Assembly: GCF_000478175.1 (NCBI RefSeq)
Contig: NZ_KI515774.1
Location: 473,949 to 537,948, forward strand
From: Corynebacterium sp. KPL1814
Lineage (GTDB): Bacteria; Actinomycetota; Actinomycetes; Mycobacteriales; Mycobacteriaceae
Direction: 5' to 3'
Length of the DNA stretch: 64,000 nucleotides
Shown in pieces: positions 9,555 through 18,589 of the stretch. Every line of letters begins with the position of its first letter. Within the stretch, counting starts at the first letter, position 1. A model generated the notes under the pieces. That model saw nothing but the letters and a program-made list of their open reading frames with translations, did not search any database and had not been told where the DNA came from. Both the position numbers and the translations under genes were made by a program.

Positions 9555-10379
9555 TTAGACCTCCAATTGTCCTTGCACGCGGATGTGGATGCGGCCGCCA
9601 ACCCAGATATCGGCGCCGTCATCGTGGATAAAGACCTCACCGTCTCTTCCCAGCTGGCTGCCCTGGCGGGCGGTGTAGCGGGTAGGGACCAACCCGCGCG
9701 AGCGCATGAATTGTGCGGCACCGCCGTTGAAGGAACCGGTGACCGGATCCTCGAATTCTGCGGTAAACGCGCGCACTTCATAAGCAGCGGAATCAGTACC
9801 CGCGCCGCTATTACACGTGCCCACCACGCCCACCTTGGGGCGGGTTGCGGCGGGCTGAACCGCGCGCACGGCCGCCGCATCGCGCAGCTGTATAAGCCGC
9901 CAACCGGGCCCATTATCCACCCAAGCGGAATCGATGACATCTGCTTCTGCGATATTCAATCCCGCGCAAGCCTCTGCAAGTTCGGCACTGCTCAGCGGCC
10001 CGCTCGCACGCAGGGGAGGTGTGGCAAAAGAATAAATTACTGCGCTTTCGCGCACGGAGACCATTCCCACCCCGCATTCCTGCACTATGGTGCCCTCCTT
10101 CTGCGGTTCATTGCCGAGCGCCCGCCAGACGGCGGCGCTACCCAAGGTGGGGTGGCCGGCGAAATCAAATTCTTCGTGCGGGGTAAAAATGCGCACGCGA
10201 TAGTCCGCCGCGGGATCGGTGGGCTCGAGCAAGAACGTAGTTTCAGAAAAATTGGTCCAGTGCGCGATGGCTTGCATCTGCTGCGTCGAGAGCCCATCGG
10301 CATGGGCCACGACGGCGAGCGGGTTACCGGAAAACGCCGAGGTGGCAAAGACATCGACTTCAAAGAACTGGAGCTGCAT
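9555..10379 (-). CDS. PhzF-family isomerase/epimerase-like protein
   Basis: A 274-aa protein of the PhzF/diaminopimelate-epimerase fold. The conserved start FEVDVFATSAFSGNPLAVV, NFSETTFLL (with the family's catalytic Glu), TPHEEFDFAGHPTLGSA and the C-terminal FEDPVTGSFNGG are all present. Its role here is unknown; the symbol PhzF is a family name and no phenazine genes are near. It is transcribed with selO (2-nt gap). The ATG has TAGACT 7 nt upstream, and no ribosome site, so it is probably leaderless. The start lies back to back with the histidine kinase gene. Confidence 0.88.
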   Translation of the reverse strand: MQLQFFEVDVFATSAFSGNPLAVVAHADGLSTQQMQAIAHWTNFSETTFLLEPTDPAADYRVRIFTPHEEFDFAGHPTLGSAAVWRALGNEPQKEGTIVQECGVGMVSVRESAVIYSFATPPLRASGPLSSAELAEACAGLNIAEADVIDSAWVDNGPGWRLIQLRDAAAVRAVQPAATRPKVGVVGTCNSGAGTDSAAYEVRAFTAEFEDPVTGSFNGGAAQFMRSRGLVPTRYTARQGSQLGRDGEVFIHDDGADIWVGGRIHIRVQGQLEV

Positions 10380-10386
10380 GCCCGCC

Positions 10387-10392
10387 AGTCTA
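10387..10392 (-). promoter_or_regulatory. -10 element (TAGACT) of the phzF-like gene
   Basis: On the minus strand TAGACT stands 7 nt before the ATG at 10379 with no Shine-Dalgarno between. Leaderless pattern. Confidence 0.55.
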
Positions 10393-10432
10393 GTCAGCCC
10401 GGGGGATGACGCCGGCTGGTTAGTTTCTGCGC

Positions 10433-10438
10433 TAGCCT
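10433..10438 (+). promoter_or_regulatory. -10 element (TAGCCT) of the histidine kinase operon
   Basis: TAGCCT stands 7 nt before the ATG at 10446, again leaving no room for a leader. Together with 10387-10392 this forms a compact divergent promoter pair within 66 bp. Confidence 0.55.
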
Positions 10439-10445
10439 TGCCCTT

Positions 10446-11627
10446 ATGTCTAAGCTTTGGCCGGATCGTGTGCGCGACTGGATTGGCCCGCCGTGGCGAA
10501 TCATCATTCCCGTGTTCTTTGGCGTACTTTTGCCCAATGCCGCGAACTTTTTACACACCGATTCGCCCTTCCAGGCCATCGTCGCGGTCTTGTACACCGT
10601 CGGCATCCCGCTGGCGCTGTGGCTGCATCCCAAGCTGCAAGAAAAGTCCATTTTCTTCGTTGCCGGCACCATGACGCTGTGCATTTTCACGCCCTTGGCC
10701 TCCCTGGCAAACTTTCACGCCCCGATTTTTGCCTACACGGCATTTCTCATCGGCACGCACTCGCGCAAGCGCTTGCGCTATATCTGGCTTGCCTGGATTG
10801 CCCTCGGCTCCTTGGCCGGAACGACCGCAAGCCTATTTGGGGAAAAGTTCTTCGCGGGTAGCGACATCGGCCTGGGCGATGCGACCATGAGCCCGCTGCT
10901 TGCCTATGCCGGCACGGTCCTGCTCGGCTGGCCGGTCTTGGGCTTTTTCTACCTGCTCGGCACCAATAATCGGAAGCGCCGGGAGGGCCAACAGCTGCTC
11001 ATCGAGCGCGCGGAGATGGCCGGTGCCGTCGAGCGCAACCGCATCGCCCGCGAGATGCATGACATCGTCGCCCACAACCTCGCTGGCGTCATTGCGCTTG
11101 CCGATGGCGCCCGGTTCGCCGCCGCCAAAGATCCCACCGTAGCAACGGAGGCGCTCGATACCATCGCCTCTTCTTCCCGCGAATCCTTAAAACAGATGCG
11201 CAGCCTGCTATCCGTCTTGCGCGAAGAAGACGCGCGCGGGGAAACCAAGGCCCCAGGCACCTCAGACATTGCCGGACTGTTCTCGGAAGCCCGGCGCGCG
11301 GGCTTTGATATCACCGTCTACGGCATGGAAAAGCTACCTACCGATAGCGATGAGCTCTATCAATTCACCATCTACCGCATCGTGCAGGAGATGCTGACGA
11401 ATATGCTCAAATACTCCAGCCAAAATAGGGGAACCCTGCGCTTTCGCAGCGATAAGTCGGCGCTTACTATCGAAGGGCACAACCCCATGGCACAGCCTGA
11501 CGAGGACCACAGCCCAGGCTATGGGCTCATCGGGATGAAAGAGCGCGTAAAGGCCTATGGTGGCAGTGTGTCCACCAAGACCGAGGATGGAACGTTTGCA
11601 ATCACCGTGGAGGTACCGCATGTCTAA
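10446..11627 (+). CDS. NarL-type sensor histidine kinase
   Basis: Membrane sensor of a two-component system, 393 aa. About five hydrophobic segments fill residues 15-172. A dimerisation/phosphoacceptor helix follows, with H205 in REMHDIVAHN (HisKA_3 type), then a HATPase domain with the N-box region YRIVQEMLTNMLKYS and the glycine motif GYGLIGMKERV. No large extracellular sensor domain is present, so it belongs to the intramembrane-sensing style. The 3' end overlaps the response regulator by 8 nt, so the two are co-translated. An ABC ATPase and permease follow on the same strand and are the likely targets or partners. The stimulus is unknown. Confidence 0.9.
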   Translation: MSKLWPDRVRDWIGPPWRIIIPVFFGVLLPNAANFLHTDSPFQAIVAVLYTVGIPLALWLHPKLQEKSIFFVAGTMTLCIFTPLASLANFHAPIFAYTAFLIGTHSRKRLRYIWLAWIALGSLAGTTASLFGEKFFAGSDIGLGDATMSPLLAYAGTVLLGWPVLGFFYLLGTNNRKRREGQQLLIERAEMAGAVERNRIAREMHDIVAHNLAGVIALADGARFAAAKDPTVATEALDTIASSSRESLKQMRSLLSVLREEDARGETKAPGTSDIAGLFSEARRAGFDITVYGMEKLPTDSDELYQFTIYRIVQEMLTNMLKYSSQNRGTLRFRSDKSALTIEGHNPMAQPDEDHSPGYGLIGMKERVKAYGGSVSTKTEDGTFAITVEVPHV

Positions 11628-12372
11628 TCCGGGGCAGGAACCTGAGCCCATTCGCATTGCGCTTGTCGATGACCAACCGCTCCTGCGCGCCGGGTTCGCC
11701 ATGCTGATCGGCTCGCAGGAGGATATGAGCGTGGTCTGGCAGGCCTCCGATGGCGATGAGGTACTGGGCCTTGCGCGGCAAGAGCCCGTCGATATCATCC
11801 TCATGGACGTGCAGATGGCGCGGGTCAACGGCATTGCGGCCACGGAGGAAGTTCTCCCGGAATGTCCCGATACCAAGGTCATCATGCTGACCACCTTTGA
11901 TGACCAAAACTTTGTCCACGGTGCAATCTCTGCCGGGGCTTCTGGATTCTTGCTCAAAGACGTCGAACCCGAGGAGCTGCTCTCAGCCATTCGCACCGTG
12001 CACTCAGGCGAGGCCGTGCTCTCACCGCGCATTACCGCTCAGGTGCTCCAACAAGTCCGCAGCGAGGATAGCGGGGAGGAGCACCCGGCTTCGCATACCG
12101 CCGCGGACGCACAGTCCGGCTCTGATCCCGCAACGACCCCGCCTTCAGCGGAGCTTACCCCGCGCGAAATGGATATTTTAAGGCTTATGGCATTGGGGTA
12201 TTCCAATACCGAAATATCCGAAGAGGAATTTGTCTCCATGGCAACGGTTAAGACCCACGTGCGCCACGTGCTGACCAAGACCGAGTCCCGCGACCGTGTC
12301 CAGGCCGTGCTGTATGCCTATACCCATGGGGTGGTCACCGTGGAAGAACTGCTCTCTCATCCCCAGGGATGA
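11620..12372 (+). CDS. LuxR/NarL-family response regulator
   Basis: DNA-binding partner of the upstream kinase, 250 aa. The receiver domain has acidic residues in LVDDQP, the phosphoacceptor D63 in ILMDVQM, and the conserved Lys in FLLKDV. The linker (about 145-180) is unusually long, Ser/Ala/Asp-rich and probably disordered. The C-terminal helix-turn-helix is of LuxR type (LTPREMDILRLMALGYSN ... VKTHVRHVL). The ATG at 11620 is preceded by GTGGAGGT and overlaps the kinase stop. The open frame continues upstream to 11557 but that part is inside the kinase gene. Confidence 0.92.
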   Translation: MSNPGQEPEPIRIALVDDQPLLRAGFAMLIGSQEDMSVVWQASDGDEVLGLARQEPVDIILMDVQMARVNGIAATEEVLPECPDTKVIMLTTFDDQNFVHGAISAGASGFLLKDVEPEELLSAIRTVHSGEAVLSPRITAQVLQQVRSEDSGEEHPASHTAADAQSGSDPATTPPSAELTPREMDILRLMALGYSNTEISEEEFVSMATVKTHVRHVLTKTESRDRVQAVLYAYTHGVVTVEELLSHPQG

Positions 12373-12431
12373 ACCGCTAAATCCGCCTCGAGGATGGTTA
12401 CTTCGCGCCGGGAAAGCGCCAAGATAAAACC

Positions 12432-13331
12432 ATGCTCACAGTTACACAGCTTTCCAAGAAGTACGGTTCCTTTACAGCAGTAGACAACCTCTCCTTCGAG
12501 GTTCCCGATGGCCAAGTCACCGGGTTCCTAGGGCCCAATGGCTCCGGCAAGTCCACCACGATGCGCATGTGCGTGGGGCTAGAAAATCCCACCTCCGGCA
12601 CCGCCACATTCGATGGCACCCCGTTCCGCGAACTACCCGATCCCGCCTCCACGGTGGGCACCTTGCTTGATGCCAACTGGTTCCACCCCGGCCGCAGCGC
12701 CCGCGCGCACTTGGGCTATATGGCGGCACTGCAGGGCGTATCGATGGACCACGTCGATGACACCCTGGAGCGAGTTGGGCTCGGGAAGGTCGCGAAAAAG
12801 CGCATCGGGGGTTATTCGCTTGGCATGAAGCAGCGCCTCGGACTTGCCTGCGCCATGATGGGCCAGCCTAAGCACTTGCTTCTCGATGAACCCGTTAACG
12901 GCCTTGACCCTGAGGGCGTGCACTGGATGCGCGACCGCATCCGCGAATTCGCCGCTGGGGGATGCTCCGTGCTTGTTTCTTCCCACCTGTTGTCAGAAAT
13001 GCAGCTGACGGCAGACCGCCTAGTGGTCATCGGCAAGGGCAAGCTCGTTGGCGAAGGAACAGTAGAAGAATTCGTCAATGCCTCCGGTGCCACCACCGTG
13101 GAGGTCGTGGTGGATCAGCCAGAAGAATTGGCCCGCTTGCTGCACGATTCGCAGGCGGAAACTTCCTTTGATGGGGAAGTGCTGCGCATTACCGGCTTGG
13201 ACCGCGACGAGGTCGGCCAATTGTGCTTTGACCACCGCATCCGCATCAGCAGCCTTGAAGTCAAGCACCCCTCCTTGGAAGACGCCTTCCTCGGCGCTAC
13301 CGCAGACCACCTGGATTACCGCTCCGCATAA
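12432..13331 (+). CDS. ABC transporter ATP-binding protein (DrrA/BcrA-like)
   Basis: Nucleotide-binding subunit of an ABC-2-type exporter, 299 aa. Walker A is GPNGSGKST at residues 34-42, the signature region reads GGYSLGMKQRLGLA, Walker B is HLLLDEP with VNGLDPEG, and the H-loop is SSHLL. The C-terminal region (about 220-299) is the accessory domain common in antibiotic or peptide exporters. It lies 60 bp after the response regulator and 28 bp before the permease gene. The substrate is unknown; such modules often respond to envelope-active compounds. Confidence 0.92.
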   Translation: MLTVTQLSKKYGSFTAVDNLSFEVPDGQVTGFLGPNGSGKSTTMRMCVGLENPTSGTATFDGTPFRELPDPASTVGTLLDANWFHPGRSARAHLGYMAALQGVSMDHVDDTLERVGLGKVAKKRIGGYSLGMKQRLGLACAMMGQPKHLLLDEPVNGLDPEGVHWMRDRIREFAAGGCSVLVSSHLLSEMQLTADRLVVIGKGKLVGEGTVEEFVNASGATTVEVVVDQPEELARLLHDSQAETSFDGEVLRITGLDRDEVGQLCFDHRIRISSLEVKHPSLEDAFLGATADHLDYRSA

Positions 13332-13359
13332 CTCGCTTAAGAAAGGCAGATGACGAGCC

Positions 13360-14097
13360 ATGAATACCATCGTTTCCGAATCCCGCAAGATATTTTCCCT
13401 GCGCTCTACTTGGGTCTACCTCGCAATCATCACCGTTGGGCTGACAGCGGCCAACGTGCTGATGGGAGCTATCCGCAATGACGACAGCGCCCTTCAATCT
13501 TCCGACGTGGCCATTGGTGCCATCTTTGCCGTCGTCATCATGATCTTTTCCTCGGCCACGTTGGTCGGCGGCGATCTACAAAAAGGCACCGTAGCCTGGA
13601 GCTACCTATCCACCAATCGGCGCTTGCAGGTGCTCTCGAGCCAAATACTCGTGATCACCGTAGCTAACGTGGCGGCCGCAGCCTTGGCCGGCATCCTTGG
13701 AATGCTGCTCAACAGCGCGCTCGGCGGGTCTTATGACTTCTCCAGCTTCGTGCACTACCCAGATAACGCAGTATTCCTCTTCACCTTTGTGGAATACATC
13801 GTCTACACCCTGCTGGCCACAGGCCTAGCATATATCCTGCGCAGCGGTACTTTTGCGGCGATGCTGCTCATTATCGAATACTTCGTCATCGAAAGCGTGC
13901 TGACCTCGATGGACATGGGCTGGGCCAAATTCATCCTGCAGATTTTGCCCGATGCCAACCTGCGCACCTTCTTCCAAGGCCAAGACACTTTCGGGCTCAT
14001 GGCCCCGCAGTGGGTATCCGGTGTCATCGTCCTGGCCATGGTGGTAGCTGTCCTCGGCGGGGCCGCAGCCGTCCAGCGCCGTCGCGCCGTGGTCTAA
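13360..14097 (+). CDS. ABC-2-type transporter permease
   Basis: A 245-aa membrane subunit with six predicted hydrophobic segments (about 19-38, 51-72, 97-124, 137-156, 161-180, 208-238). The start MNTIVSESRKIFSLRSTW resembles the N-terminus of ABC-2 permeases that act with DrrA-like ATPases. AAAGGCA precedes the ATG. It is the last gene of the kinase-regulator-ABC cluster; an imperfect hairpin (14105-14150) straddles the convergent junction with yaaA. Confidence 0.85.
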   Translation: MNTIVSESRKIFSLRSTWVYLAIITVGLTAANVLMGAIRNDDSALQSSDVAIGAIFAVVIMIFSSATLVGGDLQKGTVAWSYLSTNRRLQVLSSQILVITVANVAAAALAGILGMLLNSALGGSYDFSSFVHYPDNAVFLFTFVEYIVYTLLATGLAYILRSGTFAAMLLIIEYFVIESVLTSMDMGWAKFILQILPDANLRTFFQGQDTFGLMAPQWVSGVIVLAMVVAVLGGAAAVQRRRAVV

Positions 14098-14119
14098 GCT
14101 CCTAGCAGGCACTCACACC

Positions 14120-14842
14120 CTACGGGGATACGATGAGTGTAAGCTCCTGCGAGCCGTGCGGTGGTTCCTCCACCGTCATGCCAGCAGCGCGCGCGATCGC
14201 GGCGACATCGGCGGCGCTGAAGGCATCGGCAGGCGAAAGCGCCAGTTCCCGGGCCAATAGGCCCTTATAGTGCTTATTAAAGTGGCTGACCACCTTGCGC
14301 GAGCCATCCGGCTGCACGCTTTCTACCCGCACCGTCACGGCCGAAGGCAGCCTACCCAGCTGCTGGTAGGTGCCCGAGCGCAGATCCACAACCAGCTCAT
14401 CGATGTTTTCTAACGCCTGCGTTACCTGCTTGCCCCAATAAGACTTCATCGTGCGACCGCCCAGCTTGGAACCGCCCGATAAGCGGTAATGCGGGATAGG
14501 GTCGCCCGCGCGCAGGAGCCCGAAGAGGGCATCGCCAATAGCAAGGCGCCGCCAAGAAGGAAGGGTGGATGCCGAAAGGGCATCAAACAGCACCCCTGTA
14601 TAACGCTGCACCGCCGGCATGGTGGGGGTGGTATAAAGCTGGCTATTCGATTCGGCCTCACCGCGCAGCTTCTCCGAGAGCTTAAGCACGACCATTGCCT
14701 CATCTATAGGAAGAGACTGCAGCTCAGCGGCGATTTCGCGCCGCGTATCGCTTAGCTCTGGAAAAGATAGGTTGGCAAAATCAAGCGGCTTTCCTGTGCC
14801 GCCATGAGCCTTGGTTTCTGAAGGAGGGAGGACAATGAGCAT
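14120..14842 (-). CDS. yaaA: Peroxide stress protein YaaA (UPF0246/DUF328)
   Basis: Family member of E. coli YaaA, which limits free iron and DNA damage during hydrogen peroxide stress. It has 240 aa. The N-terminal [11 protein letters not shown] and the central [19 protein letters not shown] with VDLRSGTYQ are family hallmarks; the C-terminal half carries SHFNKHYKG. The ATG at 14842 has TACCCT 6 nt upstream on the minus strand, indicating a leaderless transcript divergent from proS. Confidence 0.9.
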   Translation of the reverse strand: MLIVLPPSETKAHGGTGKPLDFANLSFPELSDTRREIAAELQSLPIDEAMVVLKLSEKLRGEAESNSQLYTTPTMPAVQRYTGVLFDALSASTLPSWRRLAIGDALFGLLRAGDPIPHYRLSGGSKLGGRTMKSYWGKQVTQALENIDELVVDLRSGTYQQLGRLPSAVTVRVESVQPDGSRKVVSHFNKHYKGLLARELALSPADAFSAADVAAIARAAGMTVEEPPHGSQELTLIVSP

Positions 14843-14848
14843 ATAGAT

Positions 14849-14854
14849 AGGGTA
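14849..14854 (-). promoter_or_regulatory. -10 element (TACCCT) of yaaA
   Basis: TACCCT on the minus strand with 6 nt to the ATG. The same bases on the plus strand read AGGGTA inside TAGGGTA, which may double as the proS -10 (TAGGGT, 14848-14853). Confidence 0.45.
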
Positions 14855-14872
14855 GCGATGTATATTTTGACC

Positions 14873-16642
14873 ATGATTACCCGCCTTTCTGAACTATTTC
14901 TCCGCACCCTTCGTGAGGACCCAGCCGATGCCGAGGTCCCTAGCCACAAGCTGTTGGTGCGTGCCGGCTACGTGCGCCGCGTCGCGCCGGGCATTTATAC
15001 CTGGTTGCCGTTGGGGCTGCGTACCCTGCGCAAGATTGAAGACGTAGTACGCCAAGAAATGGACGCCATTGGCGGGCAAGAGATGCTTTTCCCGGCGCTA
15101 TTGCCGCGCGAGCCCTATGAAAAGACCAACCGATGGGTGGAATATGGTCCCAATCTATTCCGGCTGCAGGACCGCAAGAATGCGGACCTGCTGCTTGGGC
15201 CCACGCACGAGGAAATGTTTGCCAATGCCGTAAAAGACATGTACTCCTCATACAAGGATTTCCCGGTCACCTTGTATCAAATTCAGACGAAGTATCGCGA
15301 TGAGGAACGCCCCCGCGCCGGGGTGCTGCGCGGGCGCGAGTTCGTGATGAAGGACTCCTACTCCTTCGATATGAACGATGAGGGCCTCGATTCCTCCTAC
15401 GCCCGCCACCGCAAGGCGTATCAAAATGTTTTTGACCGCTTGGAAATCGATTACGCCATTTGTAAGGCCACTTCTGGGGCGATGGGCGGCTCCGCCTCCG
15501 AGGAGTTCTTGGCGCTATCTGAGGCGGGCGAAGACCTCTTTGTCCGCTCCACCGAGGGCGATTATGCGGCCAATGTAGAGGCAGTCGTGACCCAAGCGCC
15601 CCCAGAAAAGGACATTGCGGGTCAGCCCGCAGCAAAGGAATATCGGACCCCGGATGCCGCCACCATTGAAGCGCTTGTGCACTGGGCTAAGGCCGAGGAC
15701 ATTGCGGTTGATGGCCATGAGGTTCGGGCTGCGGATATCCTCAAGTGCGTCATGGTGGAGGTAACCTACCCGGCGTTAGAGGATTCTGAAGAGAAGAAGG
15801 AACTGGCGGCCGTGCTGATCCCGGGCGACCGCGAACTGGATACCAAGCGCCTTGAAGCGGCCTTGGAACCGGCAGAGTTCACCCTGGCAAGCGATAAGAT
15901 TTATGCGCAATACGATTTCTTGGAGCAGGGCTTTGTGGGCCCGCGCGCGCTGAATTCCAATGGGGTGAAGGTCTTTGCCGATCCCCGCGTGGTCAAAGGT
16001 TCTTCCTGGATCACGGGCGCGGATGCGCAAAACTGCTACGTCGTGGGTTGCGTGGCCGGCCGCGATTTCCACGTCGATGAGTTTGTGGAAGCGGCCGAGG
16101 TCAAAGAGGGTGATCCCGCACCAGATAACCAGGGCACCTTGGCTTTGCAGCGTGGCATCGAGTTGGGCCACATCTTCCAGCTGGGCCGGAAGTACACCGA
16201 GGCCTTCGACGTGCAAATTCTCGATGAAAACGGCAAGCGGGCCATCCCTACGATGGGCTCTTACGGCATCGGCATCTCCCGTATGCTTGCCGTGCTGGCA
16301 GAGCAACGCCACGATGAGAAGGGCCTGAATTGGCCGGTTGCAGTGGCGCCGTACCAGGTGCACGTGGCGGTGGCGAATAAGGACGCAGCGGCCATGGAGG
16401 CCGGCGATAAGTTGGTAGAAGAGCTGTCCCAGGCGGGCCTTGAGGTGCTTTTCGATGACCGCCCGAAGGTTTCCCCAGGCGTGAAGTTCAAGGATGCAGA
16501 GCTGCTCGGCATGCCGTTTGTGGCCATCGTGGGACGCGCCTTCAAAGACGGCATCATCGAGCTGCGCATCCGCGGGCAGGAAACCCTGGAAGTTCCGGCG
16601 GATGACATCGTGGATAAACTCCTCGAGTTGGTGCGGGCCTAG
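14873..16642 (+). CDS. proS: Prolyl-tRNA synthetase
   Basis: Charges tRNA-Pro in the cytosol; class II aminoacyl-tRNA synthetase of bacterial type, 589 aa. Motif 2 ([20 protein letters not shown]) and motif 3 ([12 protein letters not shown]) are present. The editing insertion domain lies between them and the anticodon-binding domain is at the C-terminus ([10 protein letters not shown] onward). The start is taken at MITRLSELF, which matches other corynebacterial ProS proteins. An ATG 15 nt upstream (14858) is in frame but lies too close to the proposed -10 at 14848-14853. Confidence 0.96.
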   Translation: MITRLSELFLRTLREDPADAEVPSHKLLVRAGYVRRVAPGIYTWLPLGLRTLRKIEDVVRQEMDAIGGQEMLFPALLPREPYEKTNRWVEYGPNLFRLQDRKNADLLLGPTHEEMFANAVKDMYSSYKDFPVTLYQIQTKYRDEERPRAGVLRGREFVMKDSYSFDMNDEGLDSSYARHRKAYQNVFDRLEIDYAICKATSGAMGGSASEEFLALSEAGEDLFVRSTEGDYAANVEAVVTQAPPEKDIAGQPAAKEYRTPDAATIEALVHWAKAEDIAVDGHEVRAADILKCVMVEVTYPALEDSEEKKELAAVLIPGDRELDTKRLEAALEPAEFTLASDKIYAQYDFLEQGFVGPRALNSNGVKVFADPRVVKGSSWITGADAQNCYVVGCVAGRDFHVDEFVEAAEVKEGDPAPDNQGTLALQRGIELGHIFQLGRKYTEAFDVQILDENGKRAIPTMGSYGIGISRMLAVLAEQRHDEKGLNWPVAVAPYQVHVAVANKDAAAMEAGDKLVEELSQAGLEVLFDDRPKVSPGVKFKDAELLGMPFVAIVGRAFKDGIIELRIRGQETLEVPADDIVDKLLELVRA

Positions 16643-16702
16643 CTTAAAGCACCGCCTCAAGGCCCCGTGCCAATAAGTAGTGGCAGGGTAGCGTGGGGAG
16701 GC

Positions 16703-17065
16703 ATGAGACTAAATAAAAAGGTGCTTCCCACGGCTCTTATCACCATGGGAGCCCTGCATTTCCTGCGCGCGAAAACCTTCGAATCCATCGTGCCACCGCA
16801 GCTGCCGGGCTCGCCGCGGTTGTATAACTTTGCCTCCGGCGCCTGGGAAATAGCTACGGGCTTTTTGCTCACCGATCGCGCCACCCGCGAATCCGGTGGC
16901 GCGTCAGCCGCGGCGCTATTTCTTGCCGTGTGGCCGGCGAATATGTACCACGCCTGGATCGAACGCGATGTGGGATGGCCGAAAAAGCTTTATCACATCA
17001 TCCGTCTACCACTGCAGATTCCGTTGATTCGCTACGCATGGAAGATTGCGCAGGGTAGGGCATAA
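16703..17065 (+). CDS. Small DoxX-like membrane protein
   Basis: A 120-aa protein with about four hydrophobic segments. GALHFLRAKTFESIVPPQLP followed by a glycine-rich helix resembles DoxX/DUF-type small membrane proteins. The ATG at 16703 is preceded by GTGGGGAGGC, a good ribosome site, so the earlier in-frame ATG at 16667 is rejected. It may be read through from proS (60-bp gap) and ends at a tandem terminator. Function unknown. Confidence 0.72.
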   Translation: MRLNKKVLPTALITMGALHFLRAKTFESIVPPQLPGSPRLYNFASGAWEIATGFLLTDRATRESGGASAAALFLAVWPANMYHAWIERDVGWPKKLYHIIRLPLQIPLIRYAWKIAQGRA

Positions 17066-17076
17066 AACCCAAAAAG

Positions 17077-17165
17077 AACCGACCCCCAATTTTCCACGGT
17101 AAATACCATGAAGAAACGCGGGGAGTCGGTTGCTTGCGTGATGCTGCGTTAGCGTCGGCATCACG
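17077..17165. terminator. Paired hairpins between the DoxX-like gene and the rpf-like gene
   Basis: First hairpin: AACCGACCCCC (17077-17087) with GGGGAGTCGGTT (17120-17131). Second: CGTGATGC (17137-17144) with GCATCACG (17158-17165). T-runs are weak on both sides, but the position between convergent genes supports a bidirectional terminator. Confidence 0.6.
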
Positions 17166-17191
17166 AGACCGCCACTGTGGGCGGAAGCGTA

Positions 17192-17521
17192 TTAGCCAGC
17201 CACGGGGCCGCCGCAATTAGGCCATGCGCCAGCTCCCTGGTTTGCAAGAACGTTTTCAGCGATTTCAATCTGCTGTTGCTTGGTGGCTTGGTCAGCGGTA
17301 GCCGCGTACTGGGTGCCGCCGCTACCAGCCCAGGTTTGCTGCGAGAACTGCAGCCCGCCGTGGTAGCCATTGCCGGTGTTGATGTGCCAGTCACCGCCGG
17401 ACTCGCACGCGGCGACTTGGTCCCACGCGTTTTCTGGGGCGGCGTTGGCGGCTGGTGCGGCAATGCCGGCGATGCCCAACGTAGCTGCGGCCATAGTGAG
17501 CAAGGTCTTCTTAGTACGCAT
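17192..17521 (-). CDS. rpf: Resuscitation-promoting-factor-like secreted muralytic protein
   Basis: Secreted lysozyme-like transglycosylase acting on peptidoglycan, 109 aa. Residues 1-28 form a signal peptide ending in ANA-A. The rest is a single Rpf domain: WDQVAACESGGDWHINTGNG carries the catalytic Glu, followed by YHGGLQFSQQTW and a final CGG cysteine. The start ATG (17521) has AAGGAG 10 nt upstream; the in-frame ATG at 17542 lies upstream of that site. Unlike RpfB it has no G5 domain or LysM module, and matches the short Rpf1 type. About 180 bp of non-coding sequence lies upstream, room for regulation. Confidence 0.92.
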   Translation of the reverse strand: MRTKKTLLTMAAATLGIAGIAAPAANAAPENAWDQVAACESGGDWHINTGNGYHGGLQFSQQTWAGSGGTQYAATADQATKQQQIEIAENVLANQGAGAWPNCGGPVAG

Positions 17522-17702
17522 TGAGAAAGCACTCCTTCTCATTGTGTTGTAGGGCTTGTGGAATCTCCAGCAAGCACGTAGTCCACCAAATTACGTATGG
17601 TTTGGAGGCATTAGCAATGAAAAGCGGCCTATAAATCGCTGATTTTTCGCTGACTGCCGGACAGTGAATATTCAGGTAGGCGCGGCGGGGCAAAACCGGG
17701 AG

Positions 17703-18551
17703 CTATGCGGCCTGGGCTTCGGCGGCGATGCCGATTAACCAGTTCAGCCACTCCTGGTTTGGGCTTTCTTGTTGTGCGGCGGCCACCGCGGCCGCGTGCC
17801 ACTTGTCTGCGTCTTGTTCAACCAACGTATCGAGGAAGGCTGCAGCGGAGTCCGCATCGCTGGGAAGCGTGGTTGCGCCGGAGGAATAGGCAGGCTCTGG
17901 CTGGGGAACCTTGCCGTTATGGCCAAGTGCTTCTTGCAGTTGGTCGATGCGGCGGTGATGGACTCTTAAGAGCTTATCGATGCGCTCTTCGGCAGCAGGA
18001 GCGCTATAAGCCCGCGCGAAATCCAGGCCAAAGACCAGCTCGTATTCCCACTGCAACAAATCAGCGGCGCTTTCGCGCTGGGGTTGGGAGAGTGTGGGGA
18101 TATCGGGGGCATCGCCAGGCAGCCAGGCATTGAGCGTAATGGCCTGTTGGGTAACTATCGGCCGCGACTCAGAACTGACCTCATCGGCGGCTTCCGTGGT
18201 GGCAGAGGCGGCTTCTTCTAGCACCTGGGAAGAATCTGTGGCCGGTGGTGCCTGCGTGGGCCGTTCCACCTCACAGCTGTGTGGGACGTTACCTTGGTCA
18301 TCGGTGCCGCAGAGGCGCGCAATCTCCTTATACAGTGCATCAGCCTGGGAGCTGCGCATATCCGCGGCCGCATCATCAACCCCTTGAAGGGCGAGGCCAT
18401 CGCTCGCGGCAGCCACGGCTAGGCGCTCGAGCGCGTCTTCTGGGCGCGGGCCAAAATAGTCGACGACGGAGTCGACTGCGGAACAGCCCGCGAGGGCGGG
18501 CAGGGCGGCAGTCGAGGCTACACAGGTTAAAGCAATACGTCGGCGGTTCAC
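17703..18551 (-). CDS. Putative lipoprotein, possible ferritin-like DUF4439 domain
   Basis: A 282-aa secreted lipoprotein. Starting at the GTG at 18551, the Arg-rich N-terminus (NRRRIALTCVAS) and the LAGC lipobox near residue 22 make a proper signal. The middle (about 100-150) is Ser/Thr/Ala/Glu-rich and probably disordered. The C-terminal half has helical segments with LLQWEYELVFGLDFARAY and LLRVHHRRIDQL, compatible with the ferritin-like DUF4439 fold, but this is a weak assignment. Starting further upstream (18608) would overlap rimP and remove the signal. It is divergent from rimP. Confidence 0.72.
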   Translation of the reverse strand: MNRRRIALTCVASTAALPALAGCSAVDSVVDYFGPRPEDALERLAVAAASDGLALQGVDDAAADMRSSQADALYKEIARLCGTDDQGNVPHSCEVERPTQAPPATDSSQVLEEAASATTEAADEVSSESRPIVTQQAITLNAWLPGDAPDIPTLSQPQRESAADLLQWEYELVFGLDFARAYSAPAAEERIDKLLRVHHRRIDQLQEALGHNGKVPQPEPAYSSGATTLPSDADSAAAFLDTLVEQDADKWHAAAVAAAQQESPNQEWLNWLIGIAAEAQAA

Positions 18552-18576
18552 CCAAAAGACTGTACCTTGAAGGACG

Positions 18577-18582
18577 TAGGCT
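18577..18582 (+). promoter_or_regulatory. -10 element (TAGGCT) of rimP
   Basis: TAGGCT lies 7 nt before the ATG at 18590. Leaderless pattern; probably the promoter of the rimP-nusA-ylxR operon. Confidence 0.55.
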
Positions 18583-18589
18583 AGTGGGC

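Noticed and set aside
14105..14150. Imperfect hairpin at the end of the ABC permease gene
   Set aside because: It extends into the yaaA coding end and has no T-run on either strand; too weak to call a terminator.
17665..17674. TGAATATTCA palindrome upstream of the rpf-like gene
   Set aside because: Only 10 bp and not matched to a known corynebacterial operator; could occur by chance. Kept out of the feature list.
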